Below, one piece after another: positions 27,530 to 36,814 of a DNA stretch of 64,000 nt (position 1 is its first letter; each line of letters opens with the position of its first letter). Below the pieces are notes generated by a model, which was given only the letters and a program-made list of their open reading frames with translations, did not search any database and was not told where the DNA came from. Source of the DNA: Epilithonimonas zeae (GTDB lineage: Bacteria > Bacteroidota > Bacteroidia > Flavobacteriales > Weeksellaceae); contig NZ_CP075338.1 in NCBI RefSeq assembly GCF_023278365.1, forward strand, positions 620,001 through 684,000. The letters are read 5' to 3'. Both the position numbers and the translations under genes were made by a program.

Positions 27530-28045
27530 TTATATAAATAGATCTTGTTCGTTTTGTAAATGTAAACCCTGTTTAAAGATATTGGCAAGGAAATAACAGA
27601 AAATTCCCAGCATAAAGTGGATAAAAACCAATCCCCAAATGATGCCTTCCACTTCTACAAAAAAACTTGCTATAATAACGATGGGTAAAGGACAGAAAAT
27701 ATTGTAGATGTAAAATCTTTTGAGGTGTATGATATTTCCTTCAGTAAATAATTTTGACTGAAAGAAAACCTTAAACACCTTTGCCGACAACCAGAAAAAG
27801 ATTCCGTATGTTAATAGAACAAGCAAAAATGACAGGATGATATAGGGATAATTATTTTCGATGTTCAGAAAAGGCTGTTCTGTAAATGGGTAATTAATAT
27901 GCAGATACAGATTTTGTTTGTAAGTCGTCACTGCAAAACCAGTCAACAGGCAAAACACCGAATATACAAATGTGATAAGATAACCTGCAGATAATACAAT
28001 ACACAGGTAATACAGGATTTTTGAAATATTTTTACTTTGATTCAT
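27530..28045 (-). CDS. DUF2975 family membrane protein
   Basis: A 171-aa protein with four hydrophobic helices (ILYYLCIVLSAGYLITFVYS, YIILSFLLVLLTYGIFFWLS, CPLPIVIIASFFVEV, IWGLVFIHFMLGIFCYFLA) and a cytoplasmic GNIIHLKRFYIYNI segment typical of DUF2975. It is always found beside a small XRE regulator, as here, and may control it by membrane sequestration. That role is an inference from gene order. Confidence 0.8.
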   Translation of the reverse strand: MNQSKNISKILYYLCIVLSAGYLITFVYSVFCLLTGFAVTTYKQNLYLHINYPFTEQPFLNIENNYPYIILSFLLVLLTYGIFFWLSAKVFKVFFQSKLFTEGNIIHLKRFYIYNIFCPLPIVIIASFFVEVEGIIWGLVFIHFMLGIFCYFLANIFKQGLHLQNEQDLFI

Positions 28046-28102
28046 AAGATAATCAATTAAATTGTTAATGCAAATATATAATTAATTATCGTAAAACATT
28101 AA

Positions 28103-28273
28103 TTAATTAAAATTTTATTTAATAACATAAGCACCAAGCTACCATTTTCGATAAGTATAGATATTTTGGAAAAACTGAATTTTCTTTCAGGTAATGAGAA
28201 AAAAGCTAAAATTATTTTGGAGTTACTATGTTTAAAGTACAATCAACCAAAAAGAAAAAAGACTAAAACCTAA
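28103..28273 (+). pseudogene. Possible orphan coding remnant (about 56 codons, no ATG)
   Basis: An open frame without a start codon at its head, reading (in part) DILEKLNFLSGNEKKAKII and ending KRKKTKT. Composition is protein-like rather than random AT-rich sequence, but I do not recognise a family. It may be the tail of a decayed gene, or a coincidence. The rest of the 28046-28345 gap is AT-rich and should contain the DUF2975 promoter. Confidence 0.2.
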
Positions 28274-28345
28274 ATGAGACTTCAAATCATTCAATACGAT
28301 GAAATCTTTGTTGTAGCAAAAATAGTTGATCTAATACAAAATCGT

Positions 28346-29449
28346 TTACTGAAGCAATTGATCCATTATCGTATTTGAAAGCTGGTTCAGATCGCCTTGT
28401 GACTGGTCGGTCAGGATATTGGTAACCAGAAAAATTCCGGCTTTCTGGTTAGGATAAAGCGCGATCCAGGATGAATGACCTAATGTTCCGCCGTTGTGAT
28501 ACAGCATTTTTTTATTTTGATCATAATTATAAGTATTCCAGGCAAAGGCTCTTCCGTACTGTGGATTTCCTGCTAAACGATTCATAGTCTGTTTGACCAC
28601 GGAATCATCGCTATCTAAGTACATTTTAATGTAATTAAGTATTGAGCTTGTAGAAGATTTCAGACCACCTGCATAATTATAAAATCCATTAATTAAAGGC
28701 ATTGGAATCTTTTGACTGTTTTTGCCCAATGAGACATTCGATCTATCATTATAATCTACTTTGAATAAAGTGTTATCTTCATGAGACCGTGAAAAAATAT
28801 ATTTTTTAACCAAATCTTCAAAAGATGATTGATATACACTCTCCAATATATAACCAACCAATTGGACACCGGCATTGGAATAATGGTAGTTATTTCCTGT
28901 TTTGTCAATCAGGCTTAAAGTTTTAAGTCGATTAAAAAAATCATCTCTGGTAAAATGCTCAAAGCAGGATATCTGCTGTCCAGTTGTCTGGTCAGCAATA
29001 TTACAGTTAATGGTTGGCGGAAATCCAGCAGTATGCGTTATCAAGTGTTTTAAAGTTATCGGAGTATTTTGCTCCAATTCCAAATCTGGGTATGATCCCT
29101 TCAAATATTTTCGTACATCGGTTTCTAATGATACTTTTTTATCCTGAACAGCTTGAGAAAGGAGTATTCCGGTATATGTTTTGGTTATTGAACCAATCTC
29201 ATAAATTGTCTTGTCGTTAGCCAGCCTGCCATTCGACAATTTCCCGAAATGAAATTGATATGATTTCCCATTGACATAAACAACACCTGACAGATTTTCG
29301 TAGTTTTCTTTTAGGAACGCAGATGCTTCTCTGTTGATAGTTTTTTCAATCAGTTCCTGAGATATTTGAAGTGCTTCTTTTTGCGCTTTTACATCTTGTT
29401 TGCAACCTAAGAGTATGATGAAAATGAATAGGCTTATTGTTTCTTTCAT
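28346..29449 (-). CDS. Serine hydrolase (class C beta-lactamase family), putative lipoprotein
   Basis: A 367-aa exported protein with a lipoprotein signal (FIFIILLGCKQD, Cys near residue 16). The beta-lactamase/DD-peptidase fold motifs are SxxK (GSITKTYTG), YxN (YHYSNAGVQL) and HxG (YHNGGTLGHSSW). Such proteins are often esterases or D-aminopeptidases rather than antibiotic-degrading enzymes, so resistance should not be assumed. It is a single-gene unit. Confidence 0.87.
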   Translation of the reverse strand: MKETISLFIFIILLGCKQDVKAQKEALQISQELIEKTINREASAFLKENYENLSGVVYVNGKSYQFHFGKLSNGRLANDKTIYEIGSITKTYTGILLSQAVQDKKVSLETDVRKYLKGSYPDLELEQNTPITLKHLITHTAGFPPTINCNIADQTTGQQISCFEHFTRDDFFNRLKTLSLIDKTGNNYHYSNAGVQLVGYILESVYQSSFEDLVKKYIFSRSHEDNTLFKVDYNDRSNVSLGKNSQKIPMPLINGFYNYAGGLKSSTSSILNYIKMYLDSDDSVVKQTMNRLAGNPQYGRAFAWNTYNYDQNKKMLYHNGGTLGHSSWIALYPNQKAGIFLVTNILTDQSQGDLNQLSNTIMDQLLQ

Positions 29450-29775
29450 GGTTAATTACTTTACGAGGATAAGACTTATTCTTAAAACTCTTGAATGAAA
29501 TAAAATTTAAATGTTATTAGGAAGTAAAATTAACATTTAAAAATTAACAACATTTTATCCGAAATTATAAGTTATGACAGTCTCAAAATAAACTTTCTTA
29601 TCCCTTTTTCTTAGTATATTACGTCCATAATTTCGGAATTTAAAATTGAAAAATATATTAGTAAGGAACCTAATTCTTTTTTTATTTTAAAGATACCTTA
29701 TTGATTTGTGGCAAAATAATCAGAATAATAATTATTTGAAAAATAAACTTGAAGAAATATTAAAGTTCAAAACAG
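29450..29775. other. Intergenic region between divergent genes
   Basis: About 325 bp of very AT-rich sequence upstream of both the serine hydrolase (-) and the RibD-like reductase (+). It must hold both promoters, but I could not assign a convincing TAnnTTTG box. No ORF was supported. Confidence 0.4.
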
Positions 29776-30309
29776 ATGCGAAATATATCACTTTTTATTG
29801 CGATGAGCTTAGATGGGTACATTGCACAGCCAAATGATGACTTAAGCTTTTTAAAAATTGTAGAAAAAGAAGGAGAAGATTATGGTTATGCAGACTTTAT
29901 TGCCAATATTGACACCATAATTATTGGCAGAAAAACCTATGATTATGTGCTTAGAGAAATTGGCTCATCACATTATGACAACGGACAACGAGATGTATAT
30001 GTTATCACAAGAACCGAAAAACCAAAAGTTGGCAGAACGACCTTCTATACAGGCGATATAAGAGATTTGGTTAAACATTTAAAGTCTGAAAAAGGGAAAA
30101 ATATTTATTGCGATGGTGGTGCGGAAGTCATCAATGAACTATTAAAACATAATTTGGTAGATAAGTTTATAATTTCGGTTATCCCCATTCTATTAGGAAA
30201 CGGGACAAGACTTTTTAAAGTGGGAAGACCTGAACAAGAACTTGAGTTTGTTGAAGCCAAAACTTTTGAAACAGGATTGACCCAACTGCATTACCGGCAG
30301 AAAAAATAA
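29776..30309 (+). CDS. Dihydrofolate reductase-like (RibD C-terminal domain) protein
   Basis: A 177-aa cytoplasmic reductase-like protein (ISLFIAMSLDGYIAQPN, IIIGRKTYDYV, IYCDGGAEVINELL, VIPILLGNGTRLF). This is the YyaP/YwjB-type of the RibD_C family, which binds NADPH. The physiological substrate is unknown. It stands 46 bp before the broken serine hydrolase. Confidence 0.88.
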   Translation: MRNISLFIAMSLDGYIAQPNDDLSFLKIVEKEGEDYGYADFIANIDTIIIGRKTYDYVLREIGSSHYDNGQRDVYVITRTEKPKVGRTTFYTGDIRDLVKHLKSEKGKNIYCDGGAEVINELLKHNLVDKFIISVIPILLGNGTRLFKVGRPEQELEFVEAKTFETGLTQLHYRQKK

Positions 30310-30355
30310 ACAACTAATAACCAAAGATCATTATATTAGCTTTAAAATCAACGAC

Positions 30356-31429
30356 GTGAAAGATATTCTTATCGGTGTATTCATCTTAACTTTTTCTTTA
30401 AGTTATTCTCAAATAAAAAAAGTGGAAGAGGTTATTGATTCTTCTGTAAAGAAAGATAATTTTAACGGCGCTATCTTACTGGCTCAAAACGGGAAAACCG
30501 AATTGCTTTCTTACAAAGGTCTTGCTGACAGGCATTATAATATTAATTTTTCCGACGATACCAGATTTCATATTTTTTCTCTTACAAAAACGTTTACGGC
30601 TGTTCTCATTATGCAGCTATACGAAAAAGGCAAGATAGATTTAGACACTACAATTTCAACTTATTATCCTGAATATAAAGGGGAAGCAGCACAAAAAGCA
30701 ACCATCAAAAATTTGTTAACTTACAGTAGTGGCAGAGAAAATAAAGATATCAGTACACCCGAATTGATTCATCAGGCATACGACAACACGATTTGGAATC
30801 TGGATGATTTTATAAACACTTATTTATCTGAAAAATTGATTGATAAGCCCGGAATAAAGTTTAGCTACAACAATGGTGACTATATTTTGTTAGGAAAAAT
30901 TATTGAAAAAATTTATAAAAAATCTTTTGAGTAAGTTTTGAAAGAAGAAATTTTGATTCCTTTGAAAATGCAAAATACGGGGATGCTTCATCATAATGAT
31001 ATTATTAAAAACATTGATGACGGTTATTCTGCAGACGAATCTGATCCTTTTCTACTTCACACTCCCACAAATACTTATATTGATAATTTTTATTCTGCCG
31101 GAGCTATGTATTCTACGCCAAAAGATATGCTGATTTTTGATCAGGCAATTTTTAATAATATTCTATTAAAAAAATCAACTTTAGATTTAATGTTAACTCC
31201 ATTTAAAAATCTTGAAGATACTGCTTTGGGTTTTTGGGTTTATCCTAAAAGCTTTGGGAAAATGAGTACTTTATTTGTAGAACGACAGGGTGAAGGATAT
31301 GGGCACAGTGCCAATTGGGTACATTTGCCCGAAAAAAAACTCACGCTTATTATCCTATCCAATACAAAAGATATTAAGTATCTCAATAAAATGAGAGAAA
31401 GAGTAATCTCAGCATATTATGGGCAGTAA
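30356..31429 (+). pseudogene. Serine hydrolase (beta-lactamase family) interrupted by an in-frame stop
   Basis: Two frames, 30356-30934 and 30938-31429, are in the same phase and together give a normal 357-codon serine hydrolase. The first part (GTG start, signal peptide LIGVFILTFSLSYSQ) has SxxK (FSLTKTFTA) and the Tyr motif (SYNNGDYI); the second carries the C-terminal GHSANWVHLP region. They are split by TAA at 30932-30934 in KSFE-stop-VLKEEIL. A single base change from CAA, GAA or AAA would explain it. No other lesion was seen, so inactivation looks recent. A sequencing error is possible. Confidence 0.8.
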
Positions 31430-31507
31430 GAAATTTAAAAAGTTTATATTTTTAAGACAATTTTATATAAATCTTTGAGTTATATTTTATACCTTACAAA
31501 TTAACTT

Positions 31508-31760
31508 GTGAAAAGAGTAGAATATATTCTGTCAGACATAAATCGTTGCAGATATAAGATAGCCAGAAGTAGTAGAATTTTAGAGGAAACCAAAGAAGGC
31601 AGGTTAAATATATTACCTCTATAAAGATATAATCAATCTTAAAAAATATATATCAGGTTATTCTTATGAGGAAGCCAGGATTTATGAGATAGAGATATTA
31701 ATTTTAATGATTGAGGTGAAAATCCATATAAGCATAAACCTTTCTGTTTACAAATTATAA
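31508..31760 (+). pseudogene. Possible small frameshifted gene remnant
   Basis: From GTG at 31508 a frame of 38 codons reads VKRVEYILSDINR and ends at 31624; in another phase, from 31620, a further 46 codons read YKDIINLKKYISGYSYEEAR. Joined by a one-base shift near 31620 they would give a charged helical protein of about 84 residues. I do not recognise the family. The rest of the 31430-31819 gap shows nothing clear. Confidence 0.25.
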
Positions 31761-31819
31761 AAATAAGACTCCAAATCTGCAGTTTAGTTGCATTTATGAT
31801 ATGTGAAGACAAATGCATC

Positions 31820-33262
31820 TTATTGTTTTTTCAAGAGATTATGTAATAAATCAATTGTTATCTCTATTTCCTGTTCGTTCATTGATGCAAAACCCAAACG
31901 AAATGAATTTGATTCTTCATCTGTTCTGATGATTTTCAGTAGAGGAGTGTTTTGAAGTTGTTTCACAGAATAATCTTTTCTCAGGGTAATCCATACAGCC
32001 ATTCCGCCATTTGGCACTGTAAATGAAATATATTCAGAAAGTTGACTTTGTAGAAGATCATTTAAAAAGTCTCTTCGGTTATGGTAGATTTTTTTAGTTT
32101 TATTGAGATGTCTTTTAAGTTCTCCAGTTTTTATTAATTCAGCTAAAGCATTTTGCATATAGCCGTCACCACCCACATCGATCATTTTTCGTAGCGCTGT
32201 ACATTGTACTATAAAATTTTTAGGAGCTGCCATAAAACCAATACGCAGCGAAGGATCCAGTAACTTTGAAAAAGAACCGATGTAGATCACATTTCCCTGA
32301 TGATTGGCACTTGCCAAAGGAAGATAAGGCGAGGATGCATAATGATAGTCGTAATCATAATCATCTTCTATAATGACAAATGAATATCTGTTGGAAAGCT
32401 CTAGGAGTTTCATTCGCCGCTCCACGCTAAGTGTTACTGTTGTTGGATAATGATGATGCGGAATAACATATACCGCAGTGATTTTTTTCTTTTTGCAAAG
32501 CTGTTCTATTTGATCTGTATTAATGCCATATTCATCCACAGAGACTTCAATAAGCTGAGTACCTGTTTGAATAAAGGTTTCGTTGGCAACGGTATAATTT
32601 GGTTTCCCTACAATAATCGTTGACTGTGTATTTAATAATAATTGTGCAGCAAGATAAATACTCATTTGTGCCCCGTGCGTAATCAGAATGTTATCAGTAT
32701 TGATTGTTAATCCTCTGGTGATCGAAAGGAATTTAACCATTTCTTCACGCAGTCTGACCGTTCCTTGCGCAGTCCCTTTATTTGCACTTTTGATGGCTGG
32801 CTGTCTGGAGGTAAAAGAGCGGTATGTTTTCAGCAATTCATCAATCGGCGAGAGTCGTACGTCAGGATGTCCATCATCTATAATAATTTCGACAGTATCT
32901 CTTTCAACACACCAGGACTTGTCAATTATTCTGAAATTTATTTTCAGATCATTATCATAAGAATACGCTAATTCGGTTTCATCCCATTTTTTAGGATGCA
33001 GTAATGGAAGTTTTTCTGCAACCATTACATACTTTCTTGGGAAAACTGTGATCCATCCCTGCGCTTCTAGCTCATCGTAGGAAGCAATGACCGTTTTACG
33101 GTGAACATTTAAAATGGAAGCCATTTCTCGGCTCCCCGGGAGCTTAGTTCCAGGTTTTAGAACACCGTTTCGTACAGTATTTATAATTGAATTTGCAATC
33201 TGTTTATAAACAGCAATACTACTTTTTTTGTCGATTAGGATAATATTTTCGAAAGGAAGCAT
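31820..33262 (-). CDS. MocR-type (GntR-HTH plus aminotransferase) PLP-dependent regulator
   Basis: A 480-aa fusion of an N-terminal GntR winged helix (IANSIINTVRNGVLKPGTKLPG, SILNVHRKTVIASYDELEAQGWI) and a type I aminotransferase-like domain (residues of about 110-480) with the PLP lysine in YIGSFSKLLDPSLRIGF and the Asp motif IIEDDYDYDY. MocR proteins such as PdxR and GabR use the domain as a ligand sensor. It is divergent from a GNAT acetyltransferase gene, and an inverted repeat lies between them at 33266-33306. The target pathway cannot be told; PLP synthesis genes were not seen nearby, but a YggS-type PLP-homeostasis gene lies about 1.3 kb away. Confidence 0.9.
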   Translation of the reverse strand: MLPFENIILIDKKSSIAVYKQIANSIINTVRNGVLKPGTKLPGSREMASILNVHRKTVIASYDELEAQGWITVFPRKYVMVAEKLPLLHPKKWDETELAYSYDNDLKINFRIIDKSWCVERDTVEIIIDDGHPDVRLSPIDELLKTYRSFTSRQPAIKSANKGTAQGTVRLREEMVKFLSITRGLTINTDNILITHGAQMSIYLAAQLLLNTQSTIIVGKPNYTVANETFIQTGTQLIEVSVDEYGINTDQIEQLCKKKKITAVYVIPHHHYPTTVTLSVERRMKLLELSNRYSFVIIEDDYDYDYHYASSPYLPLASANHQGNVIYIGSFSKLLDPSLRIGFMAAPKNFIVQCTALRKMIDVGGDGYMQNALAELIKTGELKRHLNKTKKIYHNRRDFLNDLLQSQLSEYISFTVPNGGMAVWITLRKDYSVKQLQNTPLLKIIRTDEESNSFRLGFASMNEQEIEITIDLLHNLLKKQ

Positions 33263-33265
33263 TCT

Positions 33266-33306
33266 GGACTATTTGTTATATTAAAACTGGATGACAAATA
33301 TAGTCC
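33266..33306. promoter_or_regulatory. Inverted-repeat operator candidate for the MocR-type regulator
   Basis: The arms GGACTATTTGT (33266-33276) and ACAAATATAGTCC (33294-33306) are inverted copies with a 2-base indel, separated by 17 bp. They begin 4 bp before the regulator's ATG and fill most of the divergent promoter, which fits autoregulation and control of the GNAT gene. Confidence 0.6.
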
Positions 33307-33351
33307 AAGGTGTTAATATTTTTGTTCCATCATAAAAAAATAATTTTTACT

Positions 33352-33798
33352 ATGGATTACAAAATTAAAAAAGCCAGTTTAGAGAATCTGCAGGAAACAG
33401 CGGAATTATTCAATCTTTATCGTATTTTTTACCGTCAGGAATCTGATTTGGAAAAAGGAAAACAATTTCTGAAAGAACGTTTCTTAAACAGTGAGTCGGA
33501 TATTTTTTTGGTTATGGTAGATGATAAAGCGGTGGGTTTTGTGCAGTTGTATAAACTGTTTCATTATACCAAATTACAGAAACAATGGTTGTTGAGCGAT
33601 CTTTTTGTTCATCCCGATTACAGAGGAAAAGGATTGTCGGTTGCACTTATAAACCGAAGTAAACAATGGTGCGAAGAAACCGGGGCTTGTGGTTTGATGT
33701 TGGAAACCGAAAAGACAAATGATATTGGCAATTCACTTTATCCTCGTTGCGGATTTGAATATGATACTTTACACAATTACTACCATTGGTGGATATAA
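33352..33798 (+). CDS. GNAT-family N-acetyltransferase
   Basis: The frame opens at 33310, but the ATG at 33352 begins the conserved part (MDYKIKKASLENLQETAELF). The 148-residue product has the acetyl-CoA binding motif (LSDLFVHPDYRGKGLSVALINR) and the C-terminal GNAT region (TNDIGNSLYPRCGFEYDT). The substrate is unknown. It is divergent from the MocR-type regulator and shares its palindromic control region. Confidence 0.88.
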   Translation: MDYKIKKASLENLQETAELFNLYRIFYRQESDLEKGKQFLKERFLNSESDIFLVMVDDKAVGFVQLYKLFHYTKLQKQWLLSDLFVHPDYRGKGLSVALINRSKQWCEETGACGLMLETEKTNDIGNSLYPRCGFEYDTLHNYYHWWI

Positions 33799-33841
33799 AA
33801 AACTAAAAAGTAATTGATATAATTAACCGTAACTGTTAAGG

Positions 33842-34540
33842 ATGAATATATTTGACCTGATAATAGACGATAAAGAAAAAATAAGGCTTGATGATATTTC
33901 TCTAAATGATGATAATCGACGTGTCTGTATACAAATAATAAAAGAAAACGCTTACAGCGAGGAACTTTCACGCTATGGGTTGCCGGTTAGCAATAAAATT
34001 CTGCTGCACGGCGCATCTGGATGTGGTAAGACAATGACAGCAAAAGCGATAGCTTGCGAACTTAATAAGAGGATACTTATTTTAAATCTCAGTAATGTGG
34101 TTTGCTCACGAATTGGTGAAACTTCTCAAAATATAAGACAAATTTTTGAGAAAGCAGCAAGGGAGAAAGCAGTTCTATTTTTGGATGAATTTGACCAGAT
34201 AGGGAAATCAAGAGGAAGTGATGATAAAGATGTGGGGGAAATGCGAAGGCTCGTTAATACGATTATTCAACTGATAGATTATTTTCCGCAAAATGCATTA
34301 TTGATTTGTGCGACTAATCATACTGATATTATTGACCCGGCATTGCTGAGGAGATTTCAAATAAAGTTAAAGTATGATTTGCCAGAAAAAGAAATCTTAA
34401 ACAACTATTATGATGAAATACTGTCAGTATTTCCCGAATACGTAAGACATATTAAACGTAAATATACTGTTTCATTTGCTGAGGCCAAAGATCACGCTTA
34501 CACAAAGGTAAAATCAATGCTCATAAACAAATGGGATTGA
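33842..34540 (+). CDS. AAA-family ATPase
   Basis: A 232-aa single-domain AAA protein with Walker A (LLHGASGCGKTMTAKAIA), Walker B (AVLFLDEFDQIG), sensor 1 (LLICATNHTD) and an arginine finger region (DPALLRRFQ). The N-terminal 40 or so residues are too short for a known partner domain. It resembles the stand-alone AAA ATPases of toxin/phage-defence or proteostasis clusters, but no partner gene is clear here. It lies 43 bp after the GNAT gene and 20 bp before the YggS-type gene. Confidence 0.85.
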   Translation: MNIFDLIIDDKEKIRLDDISLNDDNRRVCIQIIKENAYSEELSRYGLPVSNKILLHGASGCGKTMTAKAIACELNKRILILNLSNVVCSRIGETSQNIRQIFEKAAREKAVLFLDEFDQIGKSRGSDDKDVGEMRRLVNTIIQLIDYFPQNALLICATNHTDIIDPALLRRFQIKLKYDLPEKEILNNYYDEILSVFPEYVRHIKRKYTVSFAEAKDHAYTKVKSMLINKWD

Positions 34541-34560
34541 AATGAAAAAGAAGAGGAAAT

Positions 34561-35304
34561 ATGCGTGGCGAAATAATTAATAATTTGAATAGCATTTTAA
34601 TTAGAATAGAAAATGCCTGTATTGCAGCCAATCGAGATCCTGATACAGTTAAGCTTTTGCTGGCTACGAAAACCGTTTCTGCTGACCGAATCATGATTGC
34701 TTTACAAAACGGACAGACATTGATAGCTGAAAACAAAGTCCAGGAAATCAAAGAAAAGTTCGATGCATTAAAAGATAGTAAGCATACTAATCATTTTATC
34801 GGTCATCTGCAAACCAATAAGATTAAAGATATCTTGAAATATGACATCACCTGCATACAATCCATAGATCGGATAAGTTTGGCCGAAAAACTACACCAAA
34901 GGCTGCAGCTGGAAAATAAAAGTATGGAGATCTTTATTCAGGTCAATACTTCAGGTGAGGAGAGTAAGTTTGGTACACATCCGGATGAGACCATAAACCT
35001 GATTTGTGAAATAGCTCAATTAAACACCCTTAAAATAAAAGGTTTGATGACCATCGGTCTGTTCAGTGCAGAAACCGAAAAAGTCCGTCGTTGTTTCCGT
35101 TTATTGAAAGATATCCAACAGCAGATCAACTCCTTGAATATTCCCAATGTAGAAATGATAGAGCTGTCTATGGGTATGAGTAATGATCTTGAGACAGCTA
35201 TCCAGGAAGGGGCGACAATTGTTAGGGTTGGTACTGCGGTGTTTGGACAAAGAATGTATCCGGACAGTTATTATTGGAACGAAAATAAAGAAGATGAGAA
35301 ATAA
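34561..35304 (+). CDS. YggS/PLPBP-type pyridoxal-phosphate-binding protein
   Basis: A 247-aa single-domain alanine-racemase-like barrel. It has the PLP lysine (LLLATKTV, Lys37), AENKVQEIKEK, HFIGHLQTNK, VNTSGEESKFG, LMTIG and the phosphate-binding LSMGMSNDLETAIQEGATIVRVGTAVFG. The family controls PLP homeostasis and has no known catalytic reaction. This copy has small deviations (IGLF in place of the usual IPLF type), so it may be a second, accessory copy. Confidence 0.88.
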   Translation: MRGEIINNLNSILIRIENACIAANRDPDTVKLLLATKTVSADRIMIALQNGQTLIAENKVQEIKEKFDALKDSKHTNHFIGHLQTNKIKDILKYDITCIQSIDRISLAEKLHQRLQLENKSMEIFIQVNTSGEESKFGTHPDETINLICEIAQLNTLKIKGLMTIGLFSAETEKVRRCFRLLKDIQQQINSLNIPNVEMIELSMGMSNDLETAIQEGATIVRVGTAVFGQRMYPDSYYWNENKEDEK

Positions 35305-35391
35305 GGGTATTAGCTTCTGTAGAATGTTATATTTATTAGATTTGTATAAAAATATTCTTCATCAGGCAAGAATTAGGATTAAAACTATACA

Positions 35392-35979
35392 ATGATAACT
35401 GCATTTAAAAATTATATATTGTCAAAAGGGGTGTTAACAGATGAAGAATTCAATTTTTCAGCTCAGTTCTTCAAACCGTTGCATCTAAAAAAAGGAGAAC
35501 ATTTCATTCAGGAAGATAAAATTTGCTTTTATATTGGATTTATTGTTGTTGGTGCTGTGAAAGCATATGCTATCGACAAAGATGGAAAGGAAAATATAAC
35601 CTGCTTTAAGTTTGAAAATGATTTTATTACCTCATTTTCGGAGTTTGTGGCTCAGGAAAAATCCAGTAGGAATATCAGGACTATAGAAGATAGTGTGATT
35701 TATAGGATAAGCTACCCAGACTATCAATATCTCCTTAGTCGGGTAACCGCCTGGAACGGAATTATAAAATCAGTAATGGAGCAGGAGTATAATCTGAAAG
35801 AGCGTTATCTGCTGAATTACAACAATAAATCGGCTGTCGATAAATACCGGTATGTCATATCCAAAGAACAAATGCTTATTAAGCGTGCATCCACTCAGGA
35901 TCTGGCGTCTTACCTGGGCATTACACAGCGATCGCTTACACGTGCAAAGAGACAACTGCTCAGGTTTAACCTATTATAG
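35392..35979 (+). CDS. Crp/Fnr-family transcriptional regulator
   Basis: A 195-aa regulator with a cyclic-nucleotide-binding-type beta barrel at about residues 20-120 (LHLKKGEHFIQEDKICFYIGFIVVG, GKENITCFKFENDFITSF) and a C-terminal HTH (RASTQDLASYLGITQRSLTRAKRQL). Typical cAMP-binding residues are not obvious. It ends 5 bp before the damaged metallo-hydrolase gene, a pairing often seen in Flavobacteriia. Confidence 0.88.
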   Translation: MITAFKNYILSKGVLTDEEFNFSAQFFKPLHLKKGEHFIQEDKICFYIGFIVVGAVKAYAIDKDGKENITCFKFENDFITSFSEFVAQEKSSRNIRTIEDSVIYRISYPDYQYLLSRVTAWNGIIKSVMEQEYNLKERYLLNYNNKSAVDKYRYVISKEQMLIKRASTQDLASYLGITQRSLTRAKRQLLRFNLL

Positions 35980-35984
35980 GACAA

Positions 35985-36717
35985 ATGTCCTTATTCAATC
36001 CTGATCAGGAATGTAGTTTTGCAAAAAAAAAGATGTTGCGTCGAATTGCTCCCAAAGTTTATCAGATCTCATTGATGCCGCGAAATAGTATTAACTGTTA
36101 TATTATAGAGAATATATTGGTAGACTCTGGGATACGGAGTTCGTATAATACTATAAAAAAAGCGCTTCAGAAAATACCTGTAACATGTACTAACCCACGC
36201 ACATGCAGATCACCAGGGCTGTAGTGATGAGATATGTGATGAGTTTTCAATCCCGTTGATTTGTCACCCTGACGAAGTTCTCAGAACCCAAACTGGTATG
36301 GTAACTTCTGATTATCCAACGCCGCAGCATTGGATGGCACAACTACAGCAAAAGTATTGGGCAGGTCAGGGGCATAAAGTAGATCGGACTGTAGTTGAAA
36401 ATGATCGTATAGGAAACTTTCGGGTAATAGAAACACCCGGACATTCGGCAGGTCATATTTCTTTATTCCGTGAGAAAGATGGAGTATTGATAATAGGAGA
36501 TGCAGCGACTAATATGAACCTGCTAACTACAGCAGTTGGTCTGCGGCTTCCACCAAAGATATTCACTTCAGATCAGCAGCGCAATATCCAATCTCTCGAG
36601 AAGTTAGCTCAATTGAACCCTAAAATTATCTGCTTCGGCCACGGACCTGTCATGCGAAACACAAATCGTAAGTTTGAACAATTTGTTGATAAATGCAGTG
36701 TTGCTCTCTTTAAATAA
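35985..36717 (+). pseudogene. MBL-fold metallo-hydrolase inactivated by a frameshift
   Basis: The first frame (35985-36224; real start perhaps Met17 at 36033) encodes the N-terminal strands of the fold (YQISLMPRNSINCYII, LVDSGI). It then runs out of phase at about 36181-36193. In the shifted phase, from 36193, the zinc motif THAHADHQG appears and the frame continues through IETPGHSAGHISLF and GDAATN to GHGP, ending at 36717. Restoring one or two bases near the sequence ATGTACTAACC would rejoin them. The gene follows the Crp regulator by 5 bp. Loss looks recent because the rest is intact. Confidence 0.82.
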
Positions 36718-36814
36718 GATAAAAAATCTAAGAAAAACTTTACTCTTGTACATTTTCTAATTGTCTTGTAGGAGAAATACTTTAATAAATTAATTACTTA
36801 TTTTTGTGGATCGT

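Noticed and set aside
28346-31429. Antibiotic resistance role for the beta-lactamase-like genes
   Set aside because: The motifs fit generic serine hydrolases; no evidence for drug hydrolysis, and one copy is broken.
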